NCBI GenBank assembly: GCA_945868805.1 | Contig: CAMBMO010000002.1 | Span: 62,001 to 126,000 of the forward strand | Direction: 5' to 3' | Origin: Singulisphaera sp. GP187 | GTDB taxonomy: Bacteria > Planctomycetota > Phycisphaerae > Phycisphaerales > SM1A02 | Length of the DNA stretch: 64,000 bases | In this document: piece by piece, positions 26,601 through 36,148 of the stretch | How the letters are laid out: each line of letters starts with the position of its first letter | Numbering within the stretch: the first letter of the stretch is position 1 | The notes under the pieces: model-generated | What the model was told of the DNA's origin: nothing | Databases searched by the model: none | Seen by the model: the letters and a program-made list of their open reading frames with translations, nothing else | Made by a program: the position numbers and the translations under genes

Positions 26601-28025
26601 ATGACATCAGCCTATGAATACGACCTCGCCGTGATCGGGAGCGGACCCGCCGGACAGCACGGCGCCATCCAAGCTGCGAAACTTGGCAAGCGCGTGGCGG
26701 TCATCGAAATGCGCAAAGGAATCGGTGGAGTTTCCGTCCATCTCGGAACCCTGCCCTCGAAAACATTTCGCGAAGCCGTCATCAGCCTAAAGCGCGGAAC
26801 CGTGCAGCGGTCGCTCGAAGCCGTCGGAGCGGATCCGATTCGAATGACTATGCCGATGCTGCTCGAACGAGTGAACTCGGTGATTCAGGAAGAACAGCAA
26901 TTGATTCGTTCCAACCTCATTCGCAACGACATCAAGATCTTCAATGGCTTTGCCTCCTTCATCGATCCCAACACGATCGCGGTCGATAGTGCCGAGGGAG
27001 ATCGACAGATCACAACCTCGTTCACTCTGCTCGCATGCGGTACGCGGCCAGTGGTTCCGGTGGGTTGTCCAGACCACTCGAACGAGAGCCAGCCGATCAT
27101 CCTCACCAGCGACAACATCGGGGCGCTCGCGGATATTCCGCGCACGATGATCGTCGTCGGAGGAGGAGTCATCGGAATCGAGTATGCGTCCTACTTCGCT
27201 GAGCTTGGCACGAAGGTCACGCTGATCGAACGAACGGATCGACCGATTTCGTTCATGGACCACGAGACCGTCGACGAGATGATCCACGAGATGCGTACAC
27301 ACGACATGATCTTTCGTTGCAAGGAAAATGTGACCAAGATCGCGGTGATCGATGATGCGCCGAAACGTGTCCTTGTCGAGTTGGAAAGCGGAAAGCGGAT
27401 GACCGCCGATGTCGCGCTCATCTGCGCTGGTCGGCAGGGTTGCACCGAGGGACTTCATCTCGAGTGCGCCGGTATCGAAGCGGATAACCGGGGTCGAATC
27501 AAAGTCGACGAGGCATATCGAACATCGGTTCCGTGCATCTTCGCCGCGGGTGACTTGATTGGTTTTCCAGCGCTTGCGGCGACAAGCGCTGCTCAGGGGC
27601 GCATCGCAGCCTGCCAAATGTTCGACATCCCAGTCACTCCCATGGGCGACGACTATCCATACGGCATCTATGCCATCCCCGAGATGAGCAGTGCGGGGGC
27701 GTCCGAACAGAAACTCACCGAAGCGAGAGTTCCTTACGAGATCGGGGTGGCGCGGTATAGCGAAATCGCGCGAGGCAAGATTGCGGCGACGAGCGATGGG
27801 TTTCTCAAACTCATCTTTCATCGCGAAACGAAAGTGCTCTTGGGAGTTCACATCCTTGGGTCAAATGCGACCGAGCTCGTGCATATCGGGCAGGCCGTCC
27901 TTCGCCTGGGCGGTGGTCTCGAATTCTTCTTGTCGAATGTTTTCAACTACCCAACCTATGCGGAGTGCTACAAGGTCGCCGCGTACAACGCAGCGAACAA
28001 CCTCCGCAATAACACGGTGCAGTGA
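26601..28025 (+). CDS. sthA: Soluble pyridine nucleotide transhydrogenase-like flavoprotein
   Basis: This 474-residue member of the FAD-dependent disulfide reductase superfamily begins MTSAYEYDLAVIGSGPAGQ. It lacks the redox-active CxxxxC of lipoamide dehydrogenase; the region reads GGVSVHLGTLPSKTFREA, as in SthA. The NAD(P)-binding motif VVGGGVIGIEYAS, the FAD motif IFAAGDLIG and the C-terminal dimerisation domain with HILGSNATELVHIG are all present. SthA transfers hydride between NADPH and NAD+. The ATG at 26601 is preferred to a TTG at 26577. The cysteine pattern supports the transhydrogenase assignment over Lpd or Gor. Confidence 0.85.
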   Translation: MTSAYEYDLAVIGSGPAGQHGAIQAAKLGKRVAVIEMRKGIGGVSVHLGTLPSKTFREAVISLKRGTVQRSLEAVGADPIRMTMPMLLERVNSVIQEEQQLIRSNLIRNDIKIFNGFASFIDPNTIAVDSAEGDRQITTSFTLLACGTRPVVPVGCPDHSNESQPIILTSDNIGALADIPRTMIVVGGGVIGIEYASYFAELGTKVTLIERTDRPISFMDHETVDEMIHEMRTHDMIFRCKENVTKIAVIDDAPKRVLVELESGKRMTADVALICAGRQGCTEGLHLECAGIEADNRGRIKVDEAYRTSVPCIFAAGDLIGFPALAATSAAQGRIAACQMFDIPVTPMGDDYPYGIYAIPEMSSAGASEQKLTEARVPYEIGVARYSEIARGKIAATSDGFLKLIFHRETKVLLGVHILGSNATELVHIGQAVLRLGGGLEFFLSNVFNYPTYAECYKVAAYNAANNLRNNTVQ

Positions 28026-28090
28026 CGATTGCGAGCTGACGCGAAGCGCTCAGTGAATTTTCGAGTGGAGACTTCTTGCTGATAGCCCGG

Positions 28091-28942
28091 TCACTCGGCT
28101 ATCTGGGCACGTCCGAGAGGTCGAATCCAGATGTTGCGGAACTGAAGAACATCGCCGTGATCCTGGATCTTGATTTGCCCAGTTTCGGGATGGGCAGAGT
28201 AACTCGCACGACCTCCGTGGGCTGTTGCTCCGAGAATTTCGACATTGTCTTGCACGAGCACGCCATTGAAAAGAACGGTGATCGTTGCAGTCTTTACGAG
28301 ACCCGCTGAGGCATCGAATCTCGGGCCTCGAAAGATCACGTCGTAGACATTCCACTCGCCCTGCGGTCGGCACGCGTTGACAAGTGGCGGATACTGACCG
28401 TAGAGCGAACCCGCCATGCCGTCTGAATAGGTTGGATTGCCTGATGAATTGAGAATCTGCAATTCGTACCGAGAGTGAAAGAAGAGTCCGCTATTGCAAC
28501 CATGCTGACCGGAACACTTCAGACCAGTTGGCACCATCCACTCGATGTGAAACTGGCAGTCTCCGAATGATTGACGAGTCGCAATATCGCCACTTCCTGC
28601 AACGACCGTGGCGACTCCATCTTTGACGGACCAGGCCGCAGGTGAATCGGTCCCCGCAACGGTCCACGCCGAGAGATCCTTGCCACCGAAGAGGACGATT
28701 GCATCGCTCGGAGGAGCATTGACGCAAGCAGTACTCGTCGACACGCTGCTCGTCGAAACGATGCTGGGCTGTGGGCGCGCAGTGTCGTGGATTGCGTACT
28801 TGAAAGTTCTATCTTGGCTGGCCATCCAGCCACCGGTCGCAAGCGCGACGACCACGACGACCACGACGCCCGCGACAACGCCACGGGATCGAGTGAGGAA
28901 TCTCGGACGATCGATGAAGACTCGGGGGGAGGAATCGTGCAT
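28091..28942 (-). CDS. Membrane-anchored DUF1080 protein
   Basis: This 283-residue protein has a single N-terminal membrane helix (GVVAGVVVVVVVALATGGW) after a basic stretch, a Ser/Thr-rich spacer, then a DUF1080 domain starting at AIVLFGGKDLSAWT. Later motifs are EWMVPTG, GLFFHSRYELQIL and GEWNVYDVIFRGP. The last is typical of the DUF1080 subgroup related to glucan-active jellyrolls. It probably faces the periplasm. It shares only the domain with the 24.8 kb copy, and the two differ in anchoring. It follows the SYLF lipoprotein gene by 42 bases, so a shared transcript is possible. Confidence 0.82.
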   Translation of the reverse strand: MHDSSPRVFIDRPRFLTRSRGVVAGVVVVVVVALATGGWMASQDRTFKYAIHDTARPQPSIVSTSSVSTSTACVNAPPSDAIVLFGGKDLSAWTVAGTDSPAAWSVKDGVATVVAGSGDIATRQSFGDCQFHIEWMVPTGLKCSGQHGCNSGLFFHSRYELQILNSSGNPTYSDGMAGSLYGQYPPLVNACRPQGEWNVYDVIFRGPRFDASAGLVKTATITVLFNGVLVQDNVEILGATAHGGRASYSAHPETGQIKIQDHGDVLQFRNIWIRPLGRAQIAE

Positions 28943-28984
28943 AAATGTGCCAGCCTTTCGTGAAGTGTCAGCGGATCCGGTGAT

Positions 28985-29533
28985 TCACTTCGACGTCGTC
29001 AACGGCGTGAAGTTGAACTGTTGTCCACCGACAGCCGCCTCAACCATTGCACCCTTCACATTGTTGATGAAGACCGCGACGCCATCTTTGAATCCCGCGG
29101 ATGCCGCAGCGCCCGCCGTCACCATCACAGCAGAGACTTGCGCGGTCATGGTGAATTGCCCAAGAACGAATCGGTTGTACGACGACTCGTTTTGGAAGAC
29201 GATGAACTCATCAAACGCCTGACCACCGATGGTCGCTCCAATTGTCCCCTGCCCCATTGAGCAGTACCCCATGAGCATTCCACCCTTAAAGACTTCGCCA
29301 TCGCCACCCGCTCCTCCGATAATGAATCCGCCCTTGCCAACCGATGGAAGAACTGCAAAGGCGTAAGCCGAGTCGAAAAACGATCCAAATGTCGAGTCAT
29401 TGGCCTTCGCGAGGTCCAGCGATCGTTTGACGGAACTTGAGAGGCTTTCCTTCTGCCCTTCGGTTCGTGGAGCGCCGGCGCAAGCGCCAAGGATGAATGC
29501 AAGCCCGATCGTCAATGCAACTCTGATACTCAT
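28985..29533 (-). CDS. SYLF (Ysc84-like) domain lipoprotein
   Basis: This 182-residue protein has a lipoprotein signal (LTIGLAFILGACAG, lipobox LGAC with the acceptor cysteine near residue 18). The mature part is a SYLF/Ysc84 domain: YAFAVLPSVGKGGFIIGGAGG, then GYCSMGQGTIGATIGGQ and the C-terminal GMVEA-like KGAMVEAAVGGQ. SYLF domains bind lipids in eukaryotes; the bacterial exported forms are of uncertain function. A good Shine-Dalgarno (AGGAG) precedes the ATG. It is divergent from the MFS gene with 138 bases between starts. Confidence 0.88.
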   Translation of the reverse strand: MSIRVALTIGLAFILGACAGAPRTEGQKESLSSSVKRSLDLAKANDSTFGSFFDSAYAFAVLPSVGKGGFIIGGAGGDGEVFKGGMLMGYCSMGQGTIGATIGGQAFDEFIVFQNESSYNRFVLGQFTMTAQVSAVMVTAGAAASAGFKDGVAVFINNVKGAMVEAAVGGQQFNFTPLTTSK

Positions 29534-29671
29534 TGGGGAATTCTCCTGTTGTTTCTGTCGGTGAGAAGTTCTGAAATCGAATGGAATCTGCGATCCACTC
29601 TATCTTCCAATCGCTCCTCGTGCCGAGTCTGGCAGTTGCCACCCCCGCCACGATGGGGTAGCAAAGTGCGA

Positions 29672-30988
29672 ATGTCGCAATCGGTGAACTCCGAACCGCA
29701 TCTCGCTCAACCGCATGCGGGTCCCGGAGCCGTTCGATCAGCTCGTATCGCGCTTGTCACGCTGACCGCGATCAACCTGCTGAACTATCTCGATCGATAT
29801 CTCGTCGCGGGAATCGTGGCTCCGCTGAAGGAACACTTCGACGCATCAGACTCCGATATCGGCCTCCTCACGAGCGTGTTTCTTCTGGTCTATTTGATCG
29901 CGTCGCCGATCTTTGGAATTCTCGCAAGGCGCTCCAGTCGAACGCTCCTGATCGCGGGTGGCGTCATGGTCTGGAGCCTCGCGACCATCGGGAGTGGGCT
30001 CGCCAACACACTCACCCAACTGTTGATCGCGAGGGGCATCGTCGGGATCGGCGAGGCTGCGTACTCGACAATTGGACCTGCAATCCTTGCCGACCACTAT
30101 CCGCCAACGCGACGTCCGATCGCCCTCAGCATTTTCTACGCAGCGATCCCGATTGGGAGCGCCCTCAGTTACATCGCGTCGGGGATGATTTCTGAGAACT
30201 GGGGATGGCGCGCGGTCTTTCTGGCTGGTGGCGTGCCAGGCATCGCGCTCGCGATCATGTGCATGCGATTGAACGATCCGCCGCATGGACAATACGAGCC
30301 ACGAGGGCAACACGATGGAAGTGTGGCGCACTTGGTCACGGCGAGATCCGCGGCGTCGATTTGGAATTCGATTCGTGCGCTCAGGAAATCGCGCGACTAC
30401 GCATTCGCCACTGCGGGTTACATCGCCTTCACATTCGCGTTCGGCGCTCTCGCTGTCTGGTTTCCCTACTACATGCAAAGCGTTCGCGGGTGGAGCCTCG
30501 GCTCGGCGACGCTGACATTCGGAATCGTGCTCGTTGCCACTGGATTCGTTGGAACGATCGGTGGAGGGTGGATTGCCAGCCGACTGGCAGGAGGATCCAC
30601 GGGCCACCTTCGCCTGTGCGCGATCTGCATGGCGGTTGCATGTCCCGCATCAATTCTTGCGCTGTACTGCACAGCGGACTGGCTCATTCTTGCAGGCCTC
30701 GCGGTTGCGTCGACCTTTTCGTTCGCGACTCAAGGGCCGGTGAACACGGTCATCATCAACGCTGTCGACGCGACACTCCGACCGTTTGCCATTGGCACGA
30801 GCGTCCTCCTCATTCACTTGTTCGGCGATGTGCCGAGCCCGTGGATCATTGGAAAGATTTCGGACTCCCTGCACGCGGCAGAAGGCGACGCTGGGATGAT
30901 TGTCGCACTGGCGCTGATCCCCGTCGCGATGGCTCTCTCGGCGGCGATTTGGTTCTGGGGAAGTCTCAGCCGAGGCGCCGACCGTTGA
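29672..30988 (+). CDS. Major facilitator superfamily transporter (spinster-like)
   Basis: This 438-residue membrane protein has about 12 hydrophobic helices. The first helix contains NLLNYLDRYLVAGIVAPL, a pattern shared with the spinster (Spns) branch of the MFS, and the loop after helix 2 reads GILARRSSRTLL. Spinster relatives move lysolipids, sphingosine-phosphate or sugars; the bacterial substrate is unknown. The ATG at 29672 is chosen because the upstream frame lacks transporter character. Its TGA overlaps a TTG that probably starts the PAP2-glycosyltransferase gene, so the two may handle the same lipid-linked material. Confidence 0.85.
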   Translation: MSQSVNSEPHLAQPHAGPGAVRSARIALVTLTAINLLNYLDRYLVAGIVAPLKEHFDASDSDIGLLTSVFLLVYLIASPIFGILARRSSRTLLIAGGVMVWSLATIGSGLANTLTQLLIARGIVGIGEAAYSTIGPAILADHYPPTRRPIALSIFYAAIPIGSALSYIASGMISENWGWRAVFLAGGVPGIALAIMCMRLNDPPHGQYEPRGQHDGSVAHLVTARSAASIWNSIRALRKSRDYAFATAGYIAFTFAFGALAVWFPYYMQSVRGWSLGSATLTFGIVLVATGFVGTIGGGWIASRLAGGSTGHLRLCAICMAVACPASILALYCTADWLILAGLAVASTFSFATQGPVNTVIINAVDATLRPFAIGTSVLLIHLFGDVPSPWIIGKISDSLHAAEGDAGMIVALALIPVAMALSAAIWFWGSLSRGADR

Positions 30989-33453
30989 CCAATTCATCGA
31001 CTCCCATTCCACAACTTGTTCCACGACTGAGACCATCGATTCCATGGATCCTCGCCGGACTCGTCCTGGTCTTGATCGCTGCGTTCATTGATCGCGAGAT
31101 CGCGCTCTTTGGCGCCACGCTCCCTTGGGAATTCGCAGACGCCGCTCGTGTGTTGACTGAGTTGGGCGAGGCCCAGTGGATCATTCTCCCGGCGGTGCTC
31201 TTGTTCATCTATGGCTGGCGAGCGGGTTGCGAGAATCTCGCGCGCTGGGCGTTTCTCCTTGGCGTCACGGTCGCGGCCTCCGGAGCAATCGCGAATGTGC
31301 TCAAGATTGTGTGCGGTCGCTGGCGCCCCGCCGCGTTCATCGAAGGAACCGAATTCGGATTCGAGTGGTTCGAGATGGGCTCAATTCGAGCAAGCTTTCC
31401 AAGCGGTCATGCAACAACCGCATCGTGTGCCGCACTCATCTTTGCGCTCTGTTTTGCGAAGTGGCGCTGGGCCTTTCTTCTCCTGGGGGTCGCCGTAGCG
31501 TCAACGCGACTCGTGCTCGCGGCGCACTATCTGAGTGATGTCGTCGCTGGATGGATGCTCGGCGCGGCTTGCGTCGCGATCGCGCTTTGGATCTGGTCGC
31601 GCGTCAGTGCTACGACGCTGCCCAAGCCGATGACAATCTCGTTTCCTCGCACGCCAGTCGCCATCGTGTGGACGGCGATACTGGTTGGAACTCTCCTGCG
31701 GGTCCTGATCGGAATCGCGCTACCGCTCGGAATCGATGAGGCGTACGAAGTTGCAACCTGCCAATCCGTCGCCCTCTCTGGATTCGATCATCCACCACTG
31801 GTCTATTGGTTGACTCGACTGGGACTCTGGCTCAACGGTGATGGGGCGATCAACGCCATCTGGATTCGAACTCCTTTCATTGTGTGTTTTGCAATCTCTT
31901 CCTGGCTCTCGTGGCGCCTCGGATCGATTTGCTTTTCCGCTGCCGCAGGTGCGTGGACTGTGGTGCTTCTGAATCTCTCGGCGTTGTTCACCATCGCGCT
32001 CGGTGGATGGGCACTCCCAGACGGCCCGCTCCTCGTATCACTCCTTACAGTCGCTCTCATCCTCGTTCGCGGCGGAGTCGCAGGACCGATCGCGCGCCCG
32101 ATCGATCATCCGTGGAGTCCGTACAAGACATGGATCTTTGCGGGAATCGCACTTGGCATCGCCGCACTTGCCAAGTACCAGGCGATCCTCACTGCGTTTG
32201 GAGTGCTCGTCTTTCTCCTCTCAACGGCGCATGGAAGACGATTGCTCCGCCATCCCGCGCCTTGGCTCGGGGCGCTCGTGGCTCTCTCGTTCACCGCTCC
32301 AATCATGTACTGGAACGCGACAAATGAGTGGGCCTCCTTTCGATTCCAAGGTGGGCGCGCTGCAAGCGCAGGTGGATTTCATCCGTTTCGACTCCTCGAA
32401 CTTCTTGGCGCACAGGCTGGCATCATCCTGCCATGGATCTGGGCTCCACTCGTCTTCGAGTGGCTGAAGGCGGTACGGGTCGGTCGCGCCAATCTTGCGA
32501 CTTGGTTTCTTGTATGCATCGCCGGAGTTCCAGTGCTCTTCTTCCTATCGATTTCGCTCTGGGGACCGAAGGGCTTGCCTCACTGGTCGGCGGTCGGATA
32601 CTTGTTTGCGTTTCCACTCCTCGGTGCCGCGACTGCGCACGAGCTTCTGGCGGGAAAGCGTGCGCTCGTGCGCAACTGGATGGTCTTCTCCGGAGCGATC
32701 CTTCTTCTCATCGTTCCTATTGGCGTCTCCCAGGCACGCAGTGGATGGATGAATCGCATGATTCCGGCGATGTCGCAAATGAAGGATCCCACCCTTGAGG
32801 CACTTCCATGGTCCGCCGTTCGGTCGTACATCCAGTCGCGCATCGCAACTCGGTCGGCGATCAACGCGAATTTCGTCGCCCCACCAGCTCCCAACGCAGT
32901 CTGGTCGATCGGAACTCCAGACGATTGGCCGTGCGATGAAGAGTTCCCGCAAGGACCGCTGTTCGTCGATGCCTTCGCGACACCGACTCAGCCCGTATCG
33001 AAGTGGCGGACAACACTTCCAAAGGTAACCAGACCCGCGAGGGTGCCAGATCCTCTCTTACCGCTCACCGAATTCGAAGTCGACATCCTCGCTCGATGCG
33101 GCGACGAAGGGATTGCCAAGGACGGATTCTTCCTTGCAGGAGTCAATTGGCGCGACACAGGGAAACTCGCGGTTGCGGTCCACGGCTTGAATATCCCAGT
33201 CGCTTGCATCGCTTCGGATCGACGACAGTTTGCGTGGACAACGCCACAAGAGAACCTCCTCGGCCGCGATGCGCTCGTGATTGTGCGGAGCGTGGATGCT
33301 GCCTCCGCCGAGCGCCATTGTGCACGCCACTTTGCCTCCTTCGCGCCGATCGCAGTGCTCCGTCTCACTCGAGGGACGAGCATCGCCGATCAGTTGACCG
33401 TCTTCTGCGGGATCAATTTCGACGATTCGTCGACGCCAGACTATGGACGTTGA
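30985..33453 (+). CDS. Fusion of PAP2 phosphatase and GT-C type glycosyltransferase (ArnT/PMT_2-like)
   Basis: From a TTG overlapping the MFS stop (TTGA), with GAGG nine bases upstream, this gives 822 residues. The first 220 are a PAP2 lipid phosphatase with all three motifs: KIVCGRWRP, FPSGHATT, and STRLVLAAHYLSD. From about residue 235 a GT-C glycosyltransferase follows. It has GIDEAYEVATCQ (the acidic DE motif of dolichyl/undecaprenyl-phosphate-sugar users), DHPPLVYWLTRLG, and about ten membrane helices, ending in a soluble C-terminal domain of about 200 residues. It probably transfers a sugar from a polyprenyl phosphate to an envelope acceptor and processes the lipid carrier. The upstream extension to 30205 is MFS shadow. 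Confidence 0.8.
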   Translation: MTNSSTPIPQLVPRLRPSIPWILAGLVLVLIAAFIDREIALFGATLPWEFADAARVLTELGEAQWIILPAVLLFIYGWRAGCENLARWAFLLGVTVAASGAIANVLKIVCGRWRPAAFIEGTEFGFEWFEMGSIRASFPSGHATTASCAALIFALCFAKWRWAFLLLGVAVASTRLVLAAHYLSDVVAGWMLGAACVAIALWIWSRVSATTLPKPMTISFPRTPVAIVWTAILVGTLLRVLIGIALPLGIDEAYEVATCQSVALSGFDHPPLVYWLTRLGLWLNGDGAINAIWIRTPFIVCFAISSWLSWRLGSICFSAAAGAWTVVLLNLSALFTIALGGWALPDGPLLVSLLTVALILVRGGVAGPIARPIDHPWSPYKTWIFAGIALGIAALAKYQAILTAFGVLVFLLSTAHGRRLLRHPAPWLGALVALSFTAPIMYWNATNEWASFRFQGGRAASAGGFHPFRLLELLGAQAGIILPWIWAPLVFEWLKAVRVGRANLATWFLVCIAGVPVLFFLSISLWGPKGLPHWSAVGYLFAFPLLGAATAHELLAGKRALVRNWMVFSGAILLLIVPIGVSQARSGWMNRMIPAMSQMKDPTLEALPWSAVRSYIQSRIATRSAINANFVAPPAPNAVWSIGTPDDWPCDEEFPQGPLFVDAFATPTQPVSKWRTTLPKVTRPARVPDPLLPLTEFEVDILARCGDEGIAKDGFFLAGVNWRDTGKLAVAVHGLNIPVACIASDRRQFAWTTPQENLLGRDALVIVRSVDAASAERHCARHFASFAPIAVLRLTRGTSIADQLTVFCGINFDDSSTPDYGR

Positions 33454-33463
33454 CTCGCGCTCA

Positions 33464-34864
33464 TCACTGCGTGACGGTCATACCGGGAACATTTTCCCAA
33501 CCGGCTCTGTACCGCGGCCACACGAGCGCATTCGCCGTGTCTGAGTTTGTGAATCGCATCCCAGGCGTGTCGTAAACAAGATCGACGCCAGTGACACGAC
33601 CACCGATGACTCCGAGGAGAACGGCTTCGTTTACGCGTGAAGCGAGGTCGAAATTCGCGATCGTCGTGCCCTTGCCGAGAATCCCGTCGATCCATGCATG
33701 CCAGTGGTTGTACTTCTTGAGTTCTGGCAGTTTCAGTGTCGCGGCGCGTGCGGGAGGGAAAACCTGTGGCTTGCCTTCGCATGGAATAATCAGCGTGCCT
33801 TCGGTACCGACTGCGAGCACGCACCCATCCGCACTGACTGCGGCGAGATCGAAATTCGCTGGAAGGTGCGGCGAAACTGATGGAAGCGGCAATCGGCCGC
33901 CGTCGTACCAAGTCAAGGGCAGCGTTGCCTGCGCATAGTCGCCACCGGTGAAGGTCACCGTGACCGTTTCAGCGTTCGGGTACTCGTCGTCGGTGAGTCC
34001 CTGCGATTCTCCTCGCACGCCTGTTGGAGATCCCATGTTCAAGCCAAGGAACGGCGCATCGTAAAAGTGGCACGCCATATCGCCGAGTGCGCCCGTCCCA
34101 AAATCAAAAAAACCACGCCATCGAAACGGCGCGTAGGTGTCTTGTTTGTATGGTCTCTCTGGTGCGGACCCGAGCCAGTCCTGCCAATTCAAGTACGTGG
34201 GGATCGGATCAGAGCCAGTCGGACGAGGCTGCCCCTGTGGCCACCAACCGCCCGGTCGATTCGTCCAAACATGCAATGCGACCGGCTTGCCGATGACCCC
34301 AGCGCGAAGGAGTTGAACGCCCTCCTGCCGACCGACTGTCGCTTGGCGCTGAATTCCCATCTGCGTCACCACCCCCTTCTCTGCCGCCATCTTTCGCATC
34401 GCACGAGTTTCGGCAATCGTTCGCGTGAGTGGCTTCTGGCAGTAGCACGCCTTGCCTTGATTCATCGCCAACAATGCGATCGGTCCGTGATGATGATCTG
34501 GAGTGCTGACAGTGACCGCATCGACCGAGTCGCCCATCGCCGCGATCGCCTCTCGATAATCTGCATAAGTCCGCGCCTGTGGAAATTTCGTATGCGCCGC
34601 ACCGAGATTATTGGAATCGACATCGCAGAGTCCAACGATTTCGACCATCGGATGAGACGCGACTTGAGACATGTCAGCTTCTCCCATACCACCGACTCCA
34701 AAGCACATCACGCGGACCTTCCCGTTTGGACTCGCCCGCTTGGCCACCTGCTTTTTGCGCGGCATAGTCGCACCGTGAGCGAGCGCGCTGGCAGAGAGCG
34801 CTGCAACCGTCGCCACCGATCCAGCTAAGAAGAGACGTCGATCAATCGAGTTGGGATTTTGCAT
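33464..34864 (-). CDS. Tat-exported Gfo/Idh/MocA family oxidoreductase
   Basis: This 466-residue protein opens with a twin-arginine signal (IDRRLFLAGSVATVAALSAS, cleaved near AHGA). The Rossmann domain follows: VRVMCFGVGGMGEADMS, DVDSNNLGAA, and the EKP-like motif reads CQKPLTRTIAETRAM. In this family the lysine of (E/Q)KP is catalytic. Planctomycetes encode many such exported NAD(P)-dependent sugar oxidoreductases. The substrate is unknown. Starts at 34864 and 34882 are both possible; the shorter gives a normal Tat leader. Its stop is 10 bases from the convergent fusion gene. Confidence 0.88.
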   Translation of the reverse strand: MQNPNSIDRRLFLAGSVATVAALSASALAHGATMPRKKQVAKRASPNGKVRVMCFGVGGMGEADMSQVASHPMVEIVGLCDVDSNNLGAAHTKFPQARTYADYREAIAAMGDSVDAVTVSTPDHHHGPIALLAMNQGKACYCQKPLTRTIAETRAMRKMAAEKGVVTQMGIQRQATVGRQEGVQLLRAGVIGKPVALHVWTNRPGGWWPQGQPRPTGSDPIPTYLNWQDWLGSAPERPYKQDTYAPFRWRGFFDFGTGALGDMACHFYDAPFLGLNMGSPTGVRGESQGLTDDEYPNAETVTVTFTGGDYAQATLPLTWYDGGRLPLPSVSPHLPANFDLAAVSADGCVLAVGTEGTLIIPCEGKPQVFPPARAATLKLPELKKYNHWHAWIDGILGKGTTIANFDLASRVNEAVLLGVIGGRVTGVDLVYDTPGMRFTNSDTANALVWPRYRAGWENVPGMTVTQ

Positions 34865-34895
34865 CGGTGCAGGTTCCCTCATCGGCGCACTCGGG

Positions 34896-36068
34896 TCAAG
34901 CCCCGACGAATCGATTTCGTCTCAGAAAATGAATGGGAAGTGATGTTTCGCCATGCACGACAAGATCCGCCAGTATCTCACCGATGACCGGCGCGAACTT
35001 AAACCCATGCCCGCAGAATCCGCAAGCAATCGAGACGCGATCCGTACCGGGCATTCGATCGATGATGAAGTGCTCGTCTGGGGTATTGGTGTACATACAG
35101 ACCGCCGAATTGGTGACGGCACCTGCAACACCAGGCGCCACGCGGGCGAATGCGACTTCCATGCTCCGCAACTCGTCACCGCGAACGACTCGATCAACCG
35201 AGTTCGGGTGGCACGGATCTCCCGCACCGTGAAAGCCGATCTTAATCCCAGTCGGACTTCCCTGGTCAGCAACCATCGGAATTCCGTACATCGGTGCACC
35301 ACTCTCTCGCTCGATGAAGAATGCTGGCATCGAGCCTGCATCCGAATGTCGCAGCTGATCTGGAGTGATCCATCCGATGACCTGACGAGAATTGACAAGC
35401 GGAACATCGAGCGAACGAGCCAGGTCCGCGGTCCACGCACCAGGGCAGAGGACCAGATTCTTGGCGCACTCGGTCACTCCTCCCGCATCGACCTCGACGC
35501 AATCGCCGTTCTCGCGCCACCCAGATACAATCGTGTTCTCTCGAACGACAGCACCGAGTCGTTCGGATTGCGCGATCATCGCGCAGATCGCGCGTTCGGG
35601 ACGCACGAATCCAGCGTTCGGCTCGAAAAGAAACTCTCCAATCGGTTCGGCGCAGTTCGAGAAAGCTGGAAACCGACTCTCGATTGCTTCACGTGCGATC
35701 GACTCGATCGCGATGCCGTGGGTTTTCGCTGAGTGCTTCACGCCTGCGATGACTTCGCTCCCCACCTTGCCACCGTACAGAACCCCGCATCGGTGGAGAA
35801 GTCGCTGCTCGCTCGTTTGTTCGAGCTCGATCCAATGCGAGTCGGCTCTCCGCAGGAGCGGTACATAGTCGGAGTGTTCGAAGTAGGCGAACCGAAAAAT
35901 GCGCGATCCCCCGTGGGAACTCCCGCGAGCGTGCCCACGCGAGAACCGCTCGATCCCCAGTACGCGCAATCCGCGTCGCTGGAGCTGCCAGATCGCCGCG
36001 GAACCCATTGCGCCAACTCCAACGACGATGACATCCCACTGCGGCGACATGACTTGAGTATCGCACAT
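34896..36068 (-). CDS. FAD-dependent amine oxidase, sarcosine / N-methyltryptophan oxidase-like
   Basis: This 390-residue DAO-family flavoprotein resembles monomeric sarcosine oxidase and SolA. It starts with the FAD motif DVIVVGVGAMGSA, has GIERFSRGHARGSSHGGSR, and near the C-terminus CMYTNTPDEHFIID and CGFCGHGFKFAPVIGE. The cysteine of CMYT matches the one that binds FAD covalently in monomeric sarcosine oxidase. It should oxidise an N-methyl or secondary amine to imine and release hydrogen peroxide. ATG 36050 is an alternative start. It is 31 bases upstream of the Tat oxidoreductase, so the two are probably co-transcribed. Confidence 0.85.
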   Translation of the reverse strand: MCDTQVMSPQWDVIVVGVGAMGSAAIWQLQRRGLRVLGIERFSRGHARGSSHGGSRIFRFAYFEHSDYVPLLRRADSHWIELEQTSEQRLLHRCGVLYGGKVGSEVIAGVKHSAKTHGIAIESIAREAIESRFPAFSNCAEPIGEFLFEPNAGFVRPERAICAMIAQSERLGAVVRENTIVSGWRENGDCVEVDAGGVTECAKNLVLCPGAWTADLARSLDVPLVNSRQVIGWITPDQLRHSDAGSMPAFFIERESGAPMYGIPMVADQGSPTGIKIGFHGAGDPCHPNSVDRVVRGDELRSMEVAFARVAPGVAGAVTNSAVCMYTNTPDEHFIIDRMPGTDRVSIACGFCGHGFKFAPVIGEILADLVVHGETSLPIHFLRRNRFVGA

Positions 36069-36148
36069 GCCAACGGTTCAACCGATCGCAAATACGATTT
36101 GGTCAATAATTCCGACCGTTTGGATCACCTGCACACTGTGCACTCGCA

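Noticed and set aside
26787-27851. 354-codon minus-strand frame opposite the SthA-like gene
   Set aside because: The sense frame has continuous flavoprotein motifs; the antisense product is low-complexity in Arg, His and Asp.
28081-28103. Hairpin GATAGCC-9-GGCTATC between the SthA-like and DUF1080 genes
   Set aside because: The stem is only seven pairs, no T-run follows on either strand, and it overlaps the DUF1080 stop; not enough for a terminator call.
30205-30984. N-terminal extension of the PAP2-glycosyltransferase frame
   Set aside because: This stretch lies over the MFS gene in another frame and has Arg/His/Cys-rich shadow composition; PAP2 homology begins after 30985.
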